Below, piece by piece: positions 42,584 to 50,813 of a DNA stretch of 64,000 nt; positions within the stretch are counted from its first letter, which is position 1, and each line of letters opens with the position of its first letter. The stretch is taken from positions 1-64,000 of the forward strand of contig NZ_JNWZ01000028.1 of assembly GCF_000716545.1 (NCBI RefSeq), written 5' to 3'. Source of the stretch: Kitasatospora phosalacinea. GTDB taxonomy: Bacteria > Actinomycetota > Actinomycetes > Streptomycetales > Streptomycetaceae. Under the pieces are notes generated by a model. That model ran no database searches. It saw nothing but the letters and a program-made list of their open reading frames with translations, and was not told where the DNA came from. The translations under genes were made by a program, and so were the position numbers.

Positions 42584-43771
42584 TCAGGGCTTGAACAGCA
42601 CCTTGATCGCGCCGTCGCGCTTCTGCTGGAACATCGCGTACGCCTCCGGCGCCTCGTCCAGCGGCAGGTGGTGGGTGGCGAAGGAGTCCACGCCCAGCGG
42701 GTCCTCGTCGGTCAGCAGCGGCAGCAGCTCGTCCGTCCAGCGGCGCACGTTGGCCTGGCCCATCCGCAACTGGATCTGCTTGTCGAACATGGTCAGCAGC
42801 GGCAGCGGGTCGGCCGCGCCGCCGTAGACGCCCGACACCGAGACGGTGCCGCCGCGCTGCACCAGCTCGATCGCCAGCTGCAGGGCCTGGAGCCGGTCCA
42901 GGCCGGCCTTCTGCATCAGCGGCCGGGCCAGCGCGTCCGGCAGCAGGCCGGTCATCCGCTGCGCCACGGACGCGACGGGGGAGCCGTGCGCCTCCATGCC
43001 GACCGCGTCGATCACGCTGTTCGGACCCAGCCCGTCGGTCAGGTCGCGCACCGCCTGCGGCAGCAGCTGGGGCCGGTCGTTCAGGTCCAGCACCACCGCG
43101 CCGCGCTCCCGGGCCCGCTGGAGCCGCTCCGGGACGAGGTCGACGCCGATCACCTGCCGGATGCCCGGACGCAGCAGCGCCATCCGCACGCACATCTCGC
43201 CGATCGGGCCCAGCCCCAGCACCAGCAGCGTGCCGCCCTGCGGCACCGCCGCGTACTCGACGGCCTGCCAGGCCGTCGGCAGCACGTCGGAGAGGAAGAC
43301 GAACCTGTCGTCCGGCGGCCCCGCCGGCACCTTCACCGGCAGCGTGTCGCCGAACGGGACGCGCAGCAGCTCGGCCTGGCCGCCCGGCACCTGGCCGTAC
43401 AGCTTGGTGTAGCCGAACAGCGCCGCGCCGCTGCCGTACTCGCGCACCTGGGTGGTCTCGCACTGCGAGTGCAGCCCCTTGGCGCACATCCGGCAGGTGC
43501 CGCAGCTGACGTTGAACGGCACCACCACCCGGTCGCCCGGGCTCAGCGAGCCCACCGCGCCGCCGACCTCCCGGACGACGCCCATCGCCTCGTGGCCCAG
43601 GATGTCGCCCGGGTCGAGGAACGGTCCGAGCACCTCGTACAGGTGCAGGTCGGAGCCGCACAGGCCGGTCGAGGTCACCTCCACCAGCACGTCCGAGGGT
43701 TCTTGGATCCGGGGGTCCGGGACCTCCGTCACCTTGACGTCCCGCCTGCCCTGCCAGGTCACCGCACGCAT
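42584..43771 (-). CDS. Zinc-dependent alcohol dehydrogenase
   Basis: A 395-residue medium-chain dehydrogenase. The catalytic-zinc Cys is in TGLCGSDLHLYE with GHEAMGVV. The structural-zinc cysteines are in SCGTCRMCAKGLHSQCE. The Rossmann domain has TLLVLGLGPIGEMCVRMALL and VIGVDLVPERLQRA. The length and long C-terminal insertion resemble glutathione-independent formaldehyde dehydrogenase-like and threonine-dehydrogenase-like enzymes. The start is ATG at 43769-43771. The substrate is unknown. Confidence 0.92.
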   Translation of the reverse strand: MRAVTWQGRRDVKVTEVPDPRIQEPSDVLVEVTSTGLCGSDLHLYEVLGPFLDPGDILGHEAMGVVREVGGAVGSLSPGDRVVVPFNVSCGTCRMCAKGLHSQCETTQVREYGSGAALFGYTKLYGQVPGGQAELLRVPFGDTLPVKVPAGPPDDRFVFLSDVLPTAWQAVEYAAVPQGGTLLVLGLGPIGEMCVRMALLRPGIRQVIGVDLVPERLQRARERGAVVLDLNDRPQLLPQAVRDLTDGLGPNSVIDAVGMEAHGSPVASVAQRMTGLLPDALARPLMQKAGLDRLQALQLAIELVQRGGTVSVSGVYGGAADPLPLLTMFDKQIQLRMGQANVRRWTDELLPLLTDEDPLGVDSFATHHLPLDEAPEAYAMFQQKRDGAIKVLFKP

Positions 43772-43796
43772 CGCGCGCTCCTTCCGTGGGGATCGG

Positions 43797-44759
43797 TCAA
43801 CTCGTTCGCGGGCCGGGCTCGTTGGTGTGACGGCCGGCCCGATCGCCGAGCGCGGTGAGGACCGGCACCAGCCGGCCCGTGCGCCCGGCCGCGGCCTGGC
43901 CCGACAGGTCGTGCTCGGCGACCCGGCCCGGGCCGGGCAGCAGCCGGCCCGCCGCGCCCAGCAGCGCCCCGAACGTCGCCGGGGCCACTCCCTCCAGGCG
44001 CACCGCGAGCTTCGCGGCCGGGGTCAGCACCAGCTCCGGCCGGCCCCGCTCGGCGGCCCGCACGATCCGGCGCGCCGCCCGGCCCGCGTCCATCGACAGC
44101 AGCGGCATGCTCGCCGCCGCGCCGAACCAGGCGTACTCCAGCGGCGCCCGGCCGGAGAACCGGGCCGCCCGGTGCGAACCCGTCCGCATCAGCCCCGGCA
44201 CCACCGTGGTCACCCGCACCCCGGTGCCCGCCAGCTCCACCCGCAGCCCGCGGGAGAACGCCGCCAGCGCGGCCTTCGCCGTCACGTACGGCAGCAGGTG
44301 CGGTGCCGGGACGGGCCCGCCGATCGAGGCGATGTTCACCACCGACCCGGTGCCGCGCTCGCGCATGCCCGGCAGCACCGCCAGCACCAGTTCCAGCGGG
44401 GCCGCCACCATGACGTCCCAGGAGAGGCGGAAGTCCTCCTCGGCCAGGGCCGACAGCGGCCCGACCTGGATCACCCCCGCGTTGTTCACCAGCACGTCCA
44501 GCGGACGCCCCAGCCGCTCGGCCGCCTCCGCGGCCACCGCCCGCCCCGCGCCCGGCACCGACAGGTCGCACTCCAGCGCCGCCCACCGGGTCGTCAGCCG
44601 CCCGAGCCGACGCCCCGCGGCGGCCAGTTCGGCGCCGTCGCGGGCACAGACCGCGACCCGGCAGCCGCGCCGGGCCAGCTCCTCCGCGACCAGCAGGCCC
44701 AGCCCGCGCGAACCGCCGGTCACCAGCGCCGCCCGGTCCGCGAAATCCGTCCGCTCCAC
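43797..44759 (-). CDS. Short-chain dehydrogenase/reductase
   Basis: A 320-residue SDR starting at GTG 44757-44759. The cofactor loop is LVTGGSRGLGLLVAEEL, with DVLVNNAGVIQVGPL, the catalytic Ser in SVVNIASIGG and the Y-x3-K in YVTAKAAL. The C-terminal 100 residues (AARRIVRAAERGRPELVLTP and onwards) are characteristic of the larger SDRs with a membrane-associating tail. It ends 25 bases before the start of the alcohol dehydrogenase and is divergent from the catalase. Confidence 0.92.
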   Translation of the reverse strand: MERTDFADRAALVTGGSRGLGLLVAEELARRGCRVAVCARDGAELAAAGRRLGRLTTRWAALECDLSVPGAGRAVAAEAAERLGRPLDVLVNNAGVIQVGPLSALAEEDFRLSWDVMVAAPLELVLAVLPGMRERGTGSVVNIASIGGPVPAPHLLPYVTAKAALAAFSRGLRVELAGTGVRVTTVVPGLMRTGSHRAARFSGRAPLEYAWFGAAASMPLLSMDAGRAARRIVRAAERGRPELVLTPAAKLAVRLEGVAPATFGALLGAAGRLLPGPGRVAEHDLSGQAAAGRTGRLVPVLTALGDRAGRHTNEPGPRTS

Positions 44760-44855
44760 GGCCGCCACCTCTCCTCGGCTGTCTGATCGCGTTGCGCCTG
44801 CCCGAGGTGCAGGGGAGGAAACGGGGCGATAAGAGATACCTGGGGACATTCGTCC

Positions 44856-44880
44856 GTTTCTGTTCGGGGCCGACCGGTTA
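44856..44880 (+). promoter_or_regulatory. Candidate SigB-like promoter of the catalase
   Basis: GTTT (44856-44859) followed 15 bases later by CGGTTA (44875-44880) resembles the Streptomyces SigB-type consensus (GNNT, spacer 14-16, GGGTA) with mismatches. It is 47 bases before the catalase ATG. The match is weak. Confidence 0.25.
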
Positions 44881-44927
44881 GCCGAGCCGGTAACGCCCCA
44901 TGACGCCCGCGTTCCGAAAGGACACCC

Positions 44928-47132
44928 ATGACTGCCGACGACACCCGCCCCGACCTCCCCGGCGAGCCGACCGCCGGTGAGCCCACGGTCGAGGAACCCG
45001 TCGAGCCGCGCCCGCCCCTGCCCCCCAAGCCCGACCAGGCCGCGCCCACGCCCCTCTCGGCGACCGGCCGCGGCCCGCGGACGGACGGTCCGGTCCGGGC
45101 CCAGGACGGCGCCTACCTCACCACCGCGCAGGGCGCCCGGCTGCCCGACTCCGACCACTCGCTGAAGGCCGGACCGCGCGGCCCCGTCCTGCTCCAGGAC
45201 CACCACCTGCGCGAGAAGATCACCCATTTCGACCACGAGCGGATCCCCGAGCGCGTGGTGCACGCCCGCGGCGCCGCCGCGCACGGCGTGTTCGAGAGCT
45301 ACGGCACGGGCGCGGGCCTCACCAAGGCGGGCTTCCTGGCCGCCGGGGCCAAGACCCCCGTGTTCGTCCGGTTCTCCACCGTGCTCGGCTCGCGCGGCTC
45401 CGCCGACACCGTCCGCGACACCCGCGGCTTCGCCACCAAGTTCTACACCGACGAGGGCGTCTTCGACCTGGTCGGCAACAACATCCCGGTGTTCTTCATC
45501 CAGGACGCGATCAAGTTCCCGGACGTGGTGCACGCCGCCAAGCCGCACCCCGACCGGGAGATCCCGCAGGCGCAGTCCGCCCACGACACCTTCTGGGACT
45601 TCGTCTCGCTGCACACCGAGGCCACCCACCACACCCTGTGGAACATGTCCGACCGGGGCATCCCGCGCTCCTACCGGACGATGGAGGGCTTCGGCGTCCA
45701 CACCTTCCGCCTGACCGCCCCCGACGGCTCCACCAGCCTGGTCAAGTGGCACTGGAAGCCCAAGCTCGGCGTCCACTCGCTGACCTGGGACGAGGCCCAG
45801 CTGATCGGCGGCGCCGACCCCGACTTCCACCGCCGAGACCTGTACGACGCCATCGAGGCCGGCGCGTACCCGCAGTGGGAGCTCGGCGTCCAGGTCATGC
45901 CCGACACCCCCGAGCAGACCTTCCAGGGCATCGACCTGCTCGACCCCACCAAGATCGTGCCCGAGGAACTGGTCCCCGTGCAGCCGCTCGGCCTGATGAC
46001 CCTGCACGCCAACCCGACCAACTTCTTCGCCGAGGTCGAGCAGGTCGCCTTCCACCCCGGCCACCTGGTGCCCGGCATCGACATCACCGACGACCCGCTG
46101 CTCTCCGGCCGGCTCTTCTCCTACCTGGACACCCAGATCACCCGGCTCGGCGGCCCCAACTTCGCCCAGATCCCGATCAACCGCACCCACGCGCCAGTCA
46201 ACGACATGCTGCGCGACGGCTTCCACCAGGACGCCGTGCACTCCGGCGTCGCCCCCTACAAGCCCAACTCGCTGGACGGCGGCTGCCCGTTCTTCGCCGG
46301 CGCCGACCAGCACGCCTTCATCGAGCACCCGCAGCCCGTCCCCGAGGCCAGGAAGGTCCGGGAGGCGCCCGCCTCGTTCGACGACCACTTCAGCCAGCCC
46401 CGGCTCTTCTGGGCCAGCATGACGGCCGTCGAGCAGGAGCACATCATCAACGCCTACAGCTTCGAGCTGGGCAAGTGCACCGAACCGGCCGTCCGCGAAC
46501 GCAACCTGCGGGTCCTGGCCCGGATCGACCGGCGGCTGTGCGCCGAGGTCGCCCACGCCCTCGGCCTGCCCGTCCCGGAGACCGGGGCCGCCGACGGACC
46601 GGTCGAGCCCAGCCCCGCGCTCTCCCAGCTCGGCCACGAGTGGCCGATCGCCGGCCGCACCGTCGGCATCCTCGCCGGGCCCGACACCGACCCCGCCGTC
46701 CTCGACGCCCTCCGGGAGGCCGCACTCGCCGCCGACCTGGTGCCCCTGGTGGTCGCCCCCACCGGCGGTGACCCGGCCCGGGTGCAGCGCAGCTTCGCCA
46801 CCGCCCGCTCGGTCGAGTTCGACGCCGTCCTGCTGGCCGACGTCCCCGGCCCCGCCGCCGACGCCGCCCCCGCCCGGGACGCCCGCGCCGCCGGCCCGCA
46901 CACCACCCTCGACCCGCGGCTGGTCCTGCTGCTCGGCGAGGCCTGGCGGCACGCCAAGGCGATCGGCGGCTGGGGCGGGGCCCGCGACGTCCTCACCGCG
47001 GCCGGCCTCCCGGCGGACGGTCCCGGCATCGTCTTCGGCACCGACCCGGTGCAGGTCCTGCGCGACGTCGCCGACCTGCTCGCCGGGCACCGGGTCTGGG
47101 ACCGCTTCCCGCCGCCCGCCGCCGGGAACTGA
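44928..47132 (+). CDS. Large-subunit (clade 2, HPII/KatE-like) catalase
   Basis: A 734-residue haem catalase. An extended N-terminus (70 residues, Pro/Glu-rich) precedes the core. The catalytic His is in ERVVHARGAAAHGVFESYG. The distal pocket is FVRFSTVLGSRGSADTVRDT and RGFATKFYTDEGVFDLVGNN, and the proximal haem Tyr is in GRLFSYLDTQITRLGG. The C-terminal flavodoxin/GATase1-like domain of clade 2 enzymes occupies about residues 575-725 (AGRTVGILAGPDTDPAVLDA). It converts hydrogen peroxide to water and oxygen. It starts at ATG 44928 after GAAAGGA. Confidence 0.95.
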   Translation: MTADDTRPDLPGEPTAGEPTVEEPVEPRPPLPPKPDQAAPTPLSATGRGPRTDGPVRAQDGAYLTTAQGARLPDSDHSLKAGPRGPVLLQDHHLREKITHFDHERIPERVVHARGAAAHGVFESYGTGAGLTKAGFLAAGAKTPVFVRFSTVLGSRGSADTVRDTRGFATKFYTDEGVFDLVGNNIPVFFIQDAIKFPDVVHAAKPHPDREIPQAQSAHDTFWDFVSLHTEATHHTLWNMSDRGIPRSYRTMEGFGVHTFRLTAPDGSTSLVKWHWKPKLGVHSLTWDEAQLIGGADPDFHRRDLYDAIEAGAYPQWELGVQVMPDTPEQTFQGIDLLDPTKIVPEELVPVQPLGLMTLHANPTNFFAEVEQVAFHPGHLVPGIDITDDPLLSGRLFSYLDTQITRLGGPNFAQIPINRTHAPVNDMLRDGFHQDAVHSGVAPYKPNSLDGGCPFFAGADQHAFIEHPQPVPEARKVREAPASFDDHFSQPRLFWASMTAVEQEHIINAYSFELGKCTEPAVRERNLRVLARIDRRLCAEVAHALGLPVPETGAADGPVEPSPALSQLGHEWPIAGRTVGILAGPDTDPAVLDALREAALAADLVPLVVAPTGGDPARVQRSFATARSVEFDAVLLADVPGPAADAAPARDARAAGPHTTLDPRLVLLLGEAWRHAKAIGGWGGARDVLTAAGLPADGPGIVFGTDPVQVLRDVADLLAGHRVWDRFPPPAAGN

Positions 47133-47273
47133 CGGGCCCCGCCCCCGGAGCGGACCGGCCGGAGCGGATCGGACGGATTTTCGTACCGGCCTCGGCATGA
47201 GCGGACGATCACCGGGCAGACGGCTGTCGTACCGACGTAAATGCCAAATAAGGCCAACCAAGGAGGACAAATC

Positions 47274-47444
47274 GTGGTTCCGCTCCTGCTGGTCCTGCTC
47301 CTCGCCCTGCTGCTGTTCGGCGCGGGCTTCGCGGTGAAGATCCTGTGGTGGGTCGCGGTCGTCGTGCTCGTCGTGTGGCTGGTCGGCTTCATCGCCCGCA
47401 GCACCAACGCGACCGGCGGTCGCGGATGCTGGTACCGCTGGTAG
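47274..47444 (+). CDS. Small hydrophobic membrane protein
   Basis: A 56-residue protein made of two hydrophobic stretches (LLLVLLLALLLFGAGFAVKI and LWWVAVVVLVVWLVGFIAR). I chose GTG 47274 because AAGGAGG at 47260-47266 lies 7 bases upstream; an ATG at 47241 lacks such a site. Similar tiny hydrophobic proteins are common in streptomycetes and often stress-induced, but their function is unknown. A perfect hairpin follows. Confidence 0.85.
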   Translation: MVPLLLVLLLALLLFGAGFAVKILWWVAVVVLVVWLVGFIARSTNATGGRGCWYRW

Positions 47445-47470
47445 CGCACCCGCGGCACCCATGACGACGA

Positions 47471-47507
47471 CGCCGGCGGCGGAGGCACACGGCCTCCGCC
47501 GCCGGCG
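47471..47507. terminator. Perfect 16-bp hairpin
   Basis: CGCCGGCGGCGGAGGC (47471-47486) pairs perfectly with 47492-47507 across a 5-base loop. It follows the hydrophobic-protein gene and also lies downstream of the converging phosphatase gene. Confidence 0.88.
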
Positions 47508-47602
47508 CGTTCGCGTCCGTGCCCGTGCCCGTGCCCGTGCCGTGATCCGCGATCAGGCCGGAGGCCGGGGCGGGGAGGGACGGGAAGGGGCGGGCCGGGC
47601 GC

Positions 47603-48832
47603 TCACCAGGGGGAGGTGCGCGGACGGGTGTCGTCCAGGAGCGGCGGGGAGAGCGGCTGCCACTCGATCATCATGATGGTCGCGTCGTCGGTGAGCCCCT
47701 CGTCCTGGTGCTCCAGGATCGCGTGCATCAACCGGCGCAGGGTCTCCGGCGCCGTCTCACCGGCACCGGCGGCCCGGATCACGAAGTCGGTGAACCGGGC
47801 CAGGCCGAAGAACTCGTGGTTGGAGCCCTTCGCGTCCACCACCCCGTCGGTGTAGATCAGCAGCCGGTCACCGGGCTTGAGCGAGAAGGTCCGCACCGTC
47901 CGCGGGGCGCCGGTGTAGTGGCTCAGCCCCAGCGGCAGTTCGCCCGGGCCGTCCAGCGCGCCGGGAACCACCTCGCCGGAGCGGATCAGCAGGGGGTGCG
48001 GGTGGCCGCAGTTGGCCCAGTGCAGGGTGCCGGTGGCGACGTCCAGGCGCAGGAACACGCCGGTGGCGAAGCGGTCGGGGAACCAGGCGTGCAGCGCCTC
48101 GTCGATCGTGTCCACCAGGTCCGGCAGGTCGGCGCCGTTGCGGCGGGCGTTGCGGCAGGCGCCCAGGGCCAGCGCGGCGGTCAGACCGGACGCCAGGTCG
48201 TGGCCCATCGCGTCCAGCACCGCGGCGTGCAGCACCCCGTCGGCCAGCGAGTGCTCGAACGCGTCCCCGCCCAGCCGGTAGGCCGGCTCCAGGACGGCGG
48301 TGGAGATCGCCCGGTCGGTGCAGACGGTGCGCGGCGGCAGGAAGGCCCGGAGCAGCTCGGACGGCAGGCTCATGGTGTCCGCCCGGGTGCCGTGCGCGTA
48401 ACTGTCGCTGGTGTCGCGCTTGGAGGTGATCACCATGGCGAGCACCGAGGCCAGCAGCCGGCAGCGCCGCACCGCCTCCCGGTCCAGGGACGCCGTGCGC
48501 AACCCCAGCACGCCCAGCCGCTCGGCGCCGTCGGTCAGCGGGAACCAGGCCACCAGCCCCGCCCCGGTGTCCTCGGCCACCCGCATCGAACCCGTCCGGA
48601 ACGCCCAGCCCGCCAGCGTGCCGTCGATCGGCAGGTCCGGCCCGTCGGCGAGCGCCACCAGGCGGTGCTGCTGGATGTCGGCCAGGTAGACGGCCGCCGC
48701 CCCCAGGCCCAGCGCCCGGGTGTACTGCTCGGCGAAGCGCGGCGCCTCCCCCGGATCGAGGGTGCGGCCCGCGGTCAGGAACTGCTCCAGCAGCTGTTCG
48801 CCGAGGTTCAGGGGAGGGGTCTCGTCAGGCAT
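47603..48832 (-). CDS. GAF-PP2C (SpoIIE/RsbU-like) protein phosphatase
   Basis: A 409-residue PP2C-type phosphatase. The N-terminal half (residues 15-150) is a GAF-like sensor (EQYTRALGLGAAAVYLADIQ, VAWFPLTDGAERLGVLGLRT). The C-terminal half (about 175-395) is SpoIIE/PP2C: AYRLGGDAFEHSLADGVLHA, VLDAMGHDLASGLTAALALG, HWANCGHPHPLLI and DRLLIYTDGVVDAKGSNHEF. Some metal-binding positions are visible (GGDAFE, DAMGHD, TDGVVD, DDAT). Such enzymes dephosphorylate anti-sigma factor antagonists in SigB-type partner-switching. No anti-sigma or antagonist gene is visible in the window. Confidence 0.92.
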   Translation of the reverse strand: MPDETPPLNLGEQLLEQFLTAGRTLDPGEAPRFAEQYTRALGLGAAAVYLADIQQHRLVALADGPDLPIDGTLAGWAFRTGSMRVAEDTGAGLVAWFPLTDGAERLGVLGLRTASLDREAVRRCRLLASVLAMVITSKRDTSDSYAHGTRADTMSLPSELLRAFLPPRTVCTDRAISTAVLEPAYRLGGDAFEHSLADGVLHAAVLDAMGHDLASGLTAALALGACRNARRNGADLPDLVDTIDEALHAWFPDRFATGVFLRLDVATGTLHWANCGHPHPLLIRSGEVVPGALDGPGELPLGLSHYTGAPRTVRTFSLKPGDRLLIYTDGVVDAKGSNHEFFGLARFTDFVIRAAGAGETAPETLRRLMHAILEHQDEGLTDDATIMMIEWQPLSPPLLDDTRPRTSPW

Positions 48833-48885
48833 CTCTCACGCCGATCTCTCGGACCGGCCCCTCGGACCGATCACGAAGGGCGGCC

Positions 48886-49335
48886 CTACGCGGCTTCGGC
48901 CCGCTGCTCCGGGGCCCCGGCCGCGGCGGGCGGCCGAGCGTCCCCCACCGCGCGGCGCTCGACCGGACGGGGCGCGGGCCCCGCGTGGCGGCCCAGCCGC
49001 AGGTCGCGTTCGAGCTCCTCGATGCGGGCCGCCACCTCCGCCGGGTCCGGCCGGAGGGCGACGGGACGTCCGCGGTCCAGCGCCACCTTCCCCACCAGGC
49101 CGTGCAGTGCCAGGACGGGCAGCGCCACCGGCCACAGCGCGCCCGCGCACAGCGCGAACGCCTCGGCCTGCTGCCGCTCCTGCCGCTCGAACGTGCCGAC
49201 CCGCCGCGCGTCGGCCACCGCCGGTCCGCCGCCCGCCCGCAGGAAGCGCTCCCGCTCCCGCCGGAAGACCGCCCGGGCCGTCAGCAGCCCGCCGAGCACG
49301 TAGCCCGCCATCACCCCCAGACACAGCAGCACCAC
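48886..49335 (-). CDS. Hypothetical membrane protein
   Basis: A 149-residue protein with two hydrophobic segments: LLCLGVMAGYVLGGLLTARA at the N-terminus and ALCAGALWPVALPVLALHGL in the middle. A charged loop (RRERERFLRAGG) and a C-terminal coiled-coil-like helix (VAARIEELERDLRLGRHAG) surround them. The C-terminus is Ala/Pro-rich. No family is recognised. It starts at GTG 49333-49335 with GGAGG further upstream. Confidence 0.7.
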   Translation of the reverse strand: MVLLCLGVMAGYVLGGLLTARAVFRRERERFLRAGGGPAVADARRVGTFERQERQQAEAFALCAGALWPVALPVLALHGLVGKVALDRGRPVALRPDPAEVAARIEELERDLRLGRHAGPAPRPVERRAVGDARPPAAAGAPEQRAEAA

Positions 49336-49356
49336 CGCTGACCGCCTCCTCGATCG

Positions 49357-49397
49357 CCGAAAGCCTCCGGATACGCCGCACGTATGCCCGACATTCC
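49357..49397. repeat. CCGAAAGCCTCCGGATACG element, copy 1
   Basis: CCGAAAGCCTCCGGATACG (49357-49375), followed by ATGCCCG and ATTCCGG, lies just upstream of the gene reading leftward from 49335. Nearly the same 18-base word, with one base fewer, recurs at 49831-49848 beside the gas-vesicle promoter, and ATGCCCG and TCCGGAAT also recur there. A shared regulatory element is likely. Confidence 0.6.
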
Positions 49398-49425
49398 GGC
49401 GCCCAACGGGCCGATCGCCGCAAAA

Positions 49426-49470
49426 GCCGCCCGGGCGGGGCCACCGCCAGGGCGGCCCCGCCCGGGCGGC
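49426..49470. terminator. Perfect 17-bp hairpin
   Basis: GCCGCCCGGGCGGGGCC (49426-49442) pairs perfectly with 49454-49470 across an 11-base loop. It begins 4 bases after the stop of the DUF6479-like gene at 49474. Confidence 0.85.
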
Positions 49471-49473
49471 CGG

Positions 49474-49743
49474 TCAGCGGCCGACCGGACCGCTCGGGTC
49501 GCCCGGATCGCGCGGGGAAGCGGTCGGCGTGGGGTCGCCCGGCCCGTCGCCCTCCGGAGTGCTCCAGGAGCCGGCCCGCGGGGCCGCGGGCTGGGCCCCC
49601 GTCGGGGGACGCCGACGGGCCCGCCGACGGCTGCCCCACACGAACGCCCCGATCAGTGCGGCGACGATGATCAGCGCCGGAATGACCACCACCAGGAGGG
49701 ACGGGCCGCTCGACTCCGCCGCCAGCATCACGTCGACCGTCAT
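49474..49743 (-). CDS. DUF6479-like small membrane protein
   Basis: An 89-residue single-pass protein. After a short start (MTVDVMLAAESSG) comes a membrane segment (LLVVVIPALIIVAALIGAFV), then an Arg-rich stop-transfer (WGSRRRARRRPP) and a disordered Pro/Asp/Gly tail. It starts at ATG 49741-49743 with GAAGGAG seven bases upstream. The pattern matches short streptomycete proteins of the DUF6479 type, whose function is unknown. It is divergent from the gas-vesicle operon. Confidence 0.75.
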   Translation of the reverse strand: MTVDVMLAAESSGPSLLVVVIPALIIVAALIGAFVWGSRRRARRRPPTGAQPAAPRAGSWSTPEGDGPGDPTPTASPRDPGDPSGPVGR

Positions 49744-49804
49744 GACCTGCTCCTTCGTTCTCGCTCCGGCAGGCCCGTCCGATCGGGCCCGCGCTGCACC
49801 CCGC

Positions 49805-49876
49805 ATACCCGGGTGATCCGGAATGAATGCCCGAAAGCTCCGGATACGGGCGTGTCGTCCTCGGCGTGCCGGGTAG
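49805..49876. promoter_or_regulatory. Divergent SigB-like promoter candidates of the gas-vesicle operon and its neighbour
   Basis: Rightward: GTGT (49852-49855), 15 bases, GGGTA (49871-49875), followed 65 bases later by the gvpY ATG. Leftward, on the minus strand: GCAT (49827-49830), 16 bases, GGGTAT (49805-49810), 61 bases before the DUF6479-like start. Both fit the loose Streptomyces SigB consensus (GNNT, 14-16, GGGTA). CCGAAAGCTCCGGATACG at 49831-49848 lies between the two. The consensus is short, so chance matches are possible. Confidence 0.4.
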
Positions 49877-49940
49877 GCGGTACGACTGTCGAAGAGGGGC
49901 GGCCTACAGGACCGGTCCGACTCCTTCTACGGGGAATCCC

Positions 49941-50807
49941 ATGAAGAATTCGAAGTTGGCAACCGCCGTGGTCGCGGGCTACTTCCTCGGGCGCTGGCAC
50001 AAGGCCCGCTGGGCGCTGGCACTGACCGGGATGGCGGCGGGAAAGAAACTCAGCACCAACCCGGGCGCGCTGTTCGGGCAGCTCATGGAGTCCTCACCGC
50101 AATTGCGCGGTCTGGTGGACGAGATGCGCGGTGACCTGACCGAGGCGGGCAAGAAAGCCCTGGTCACGGCTGCGGGCAACCGGATGGGCGCGCTCACCGA
50201 CCGCCTGCAGCAGCAGACCGAAGCCATCCGCGACCGCACCGCAGGACGCGGCCGGGACGACGAGGAACCGGAGGACGAGGCGGAGCCGGAGGAAGGCGAG
50301 GAGCCGGAGGAGTCCGAGGAGCCAGAGCCGGACGAGGCGGAGGACGAGGAAGAGGAGCCGGACGAGGCGGAGGACGAGGAAGAGGAGCCGGACGAGGCGG
50401 AGGACGAGGAAGAGGAGCCGGACGAGGCGGAGGACGAGGAAGAGCCGGAGGAACCGGAAGAACCCGAGGAGTCCGAGGAGGAGCCGGAGGAGAAACCGCC
50501 GCCGCGCCGCCGTAGTTCGCGCAGCAGCGGCACCTCCCGGGCGAGCGGCGGGACCGGCGGGGCGACGAAACGCCCGTCGCGGGCCAAGAGCGGCACGGCG
50601 TCCGCCCCCTCCCGTTCCACCAGCAGCGGCAGTGGTAGCGGCGGTGGCGCGGCGAAGAAGACCGCGAAGAAGGCGGCGTCACCGCGCAAGTCCACGGCCG
50701 CGAAGCGGACCGCTTCGTCGGCGTCCGGTCGGAAGTCGACCGGGACCGAGTCCGCCCGCAAGAGCGCCGGGACACGGGCCTCGGCCAAGAAGACGAAGGC
50801 GGGGTGA
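49941..50807 (+). CDS. gvpY: Gas vesicle protein GvpY-like, with long charged arms
   Basis: A 288-residue protein starting at ATG 49941. Residues 1-85 are ordered and partly hydrophobic (ATAVVAGYFLGRWHKARWAL, then LFGQLMESSPQLRGLVDEMR), probably helical. Residues 105-190 are almost wholly acidic, with a PDEAEDEEEE repeat encoded by a 30-base tandem repeat. Residues 195-288 are Lys/Arg/Ser-rich, resembling a histone H1-like tail (AKKTAKKAASPRK). Position at the head of the operon and the layout match the poorly known GvpY of streptomycetes. The acid/base block arrangement suggests self-association or binding of other charged Gvp proteins. Confidence 0.75.
   Translation: MKNSKLATAVVAGYFLGRWHKARWALALTGMAAGKKLSTNPGALFGQLMESSPQLRGLVDEMRGDLTEAGKKALVTAAGNRMGALTDRLQQQTEAIRDRTAGRGRDDEEPEDEAEPEEGEEPEESEEPEPDEAEDEEEEPDEAEDEEEEPDEAEDEEEEPDEAEDEEEPEEPEEPEESEEEPEEKPPPRRRSSRSSGTSRASGGTGGATKRPSRAKSGTASAPSRSTSSGSGSGGGAAKKTAKKAASPRKSTAAKRTASSASGRKSTGTESARKSAGTRASAKKTKAG
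50331..50443 (+). repeat. 30-base tandem repeat, about 3.8 copies
   Basis: Three perfect copies of a 30-base unit (50331-50360, 50361-50390, 50391-50420) and a partial fourth (50421-50443) encode the acidic decamer PDEAEDEEEE in gvpY. It is in frame, so copy-number change would lengthen or shorten the acidic arm without a frameshift. Confidence 0.95.
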
Positions 50808-50813
50808 ACGGCG

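Noticed and set aside
43797..47462. A 1221-codon minus-strand open frame across the catalase
   Set aside because: Only its last 320 codons match a real gene, the SDR. The rest is antisense to the clearly conserved catalase and is valine/glycine-rich without motifs.
50331..50443. The 30-base repeats in gvpY as a CRISPR array
   Set aside because: Repeats are contiguous with no spacers and encode an in-frame acidic peptide.
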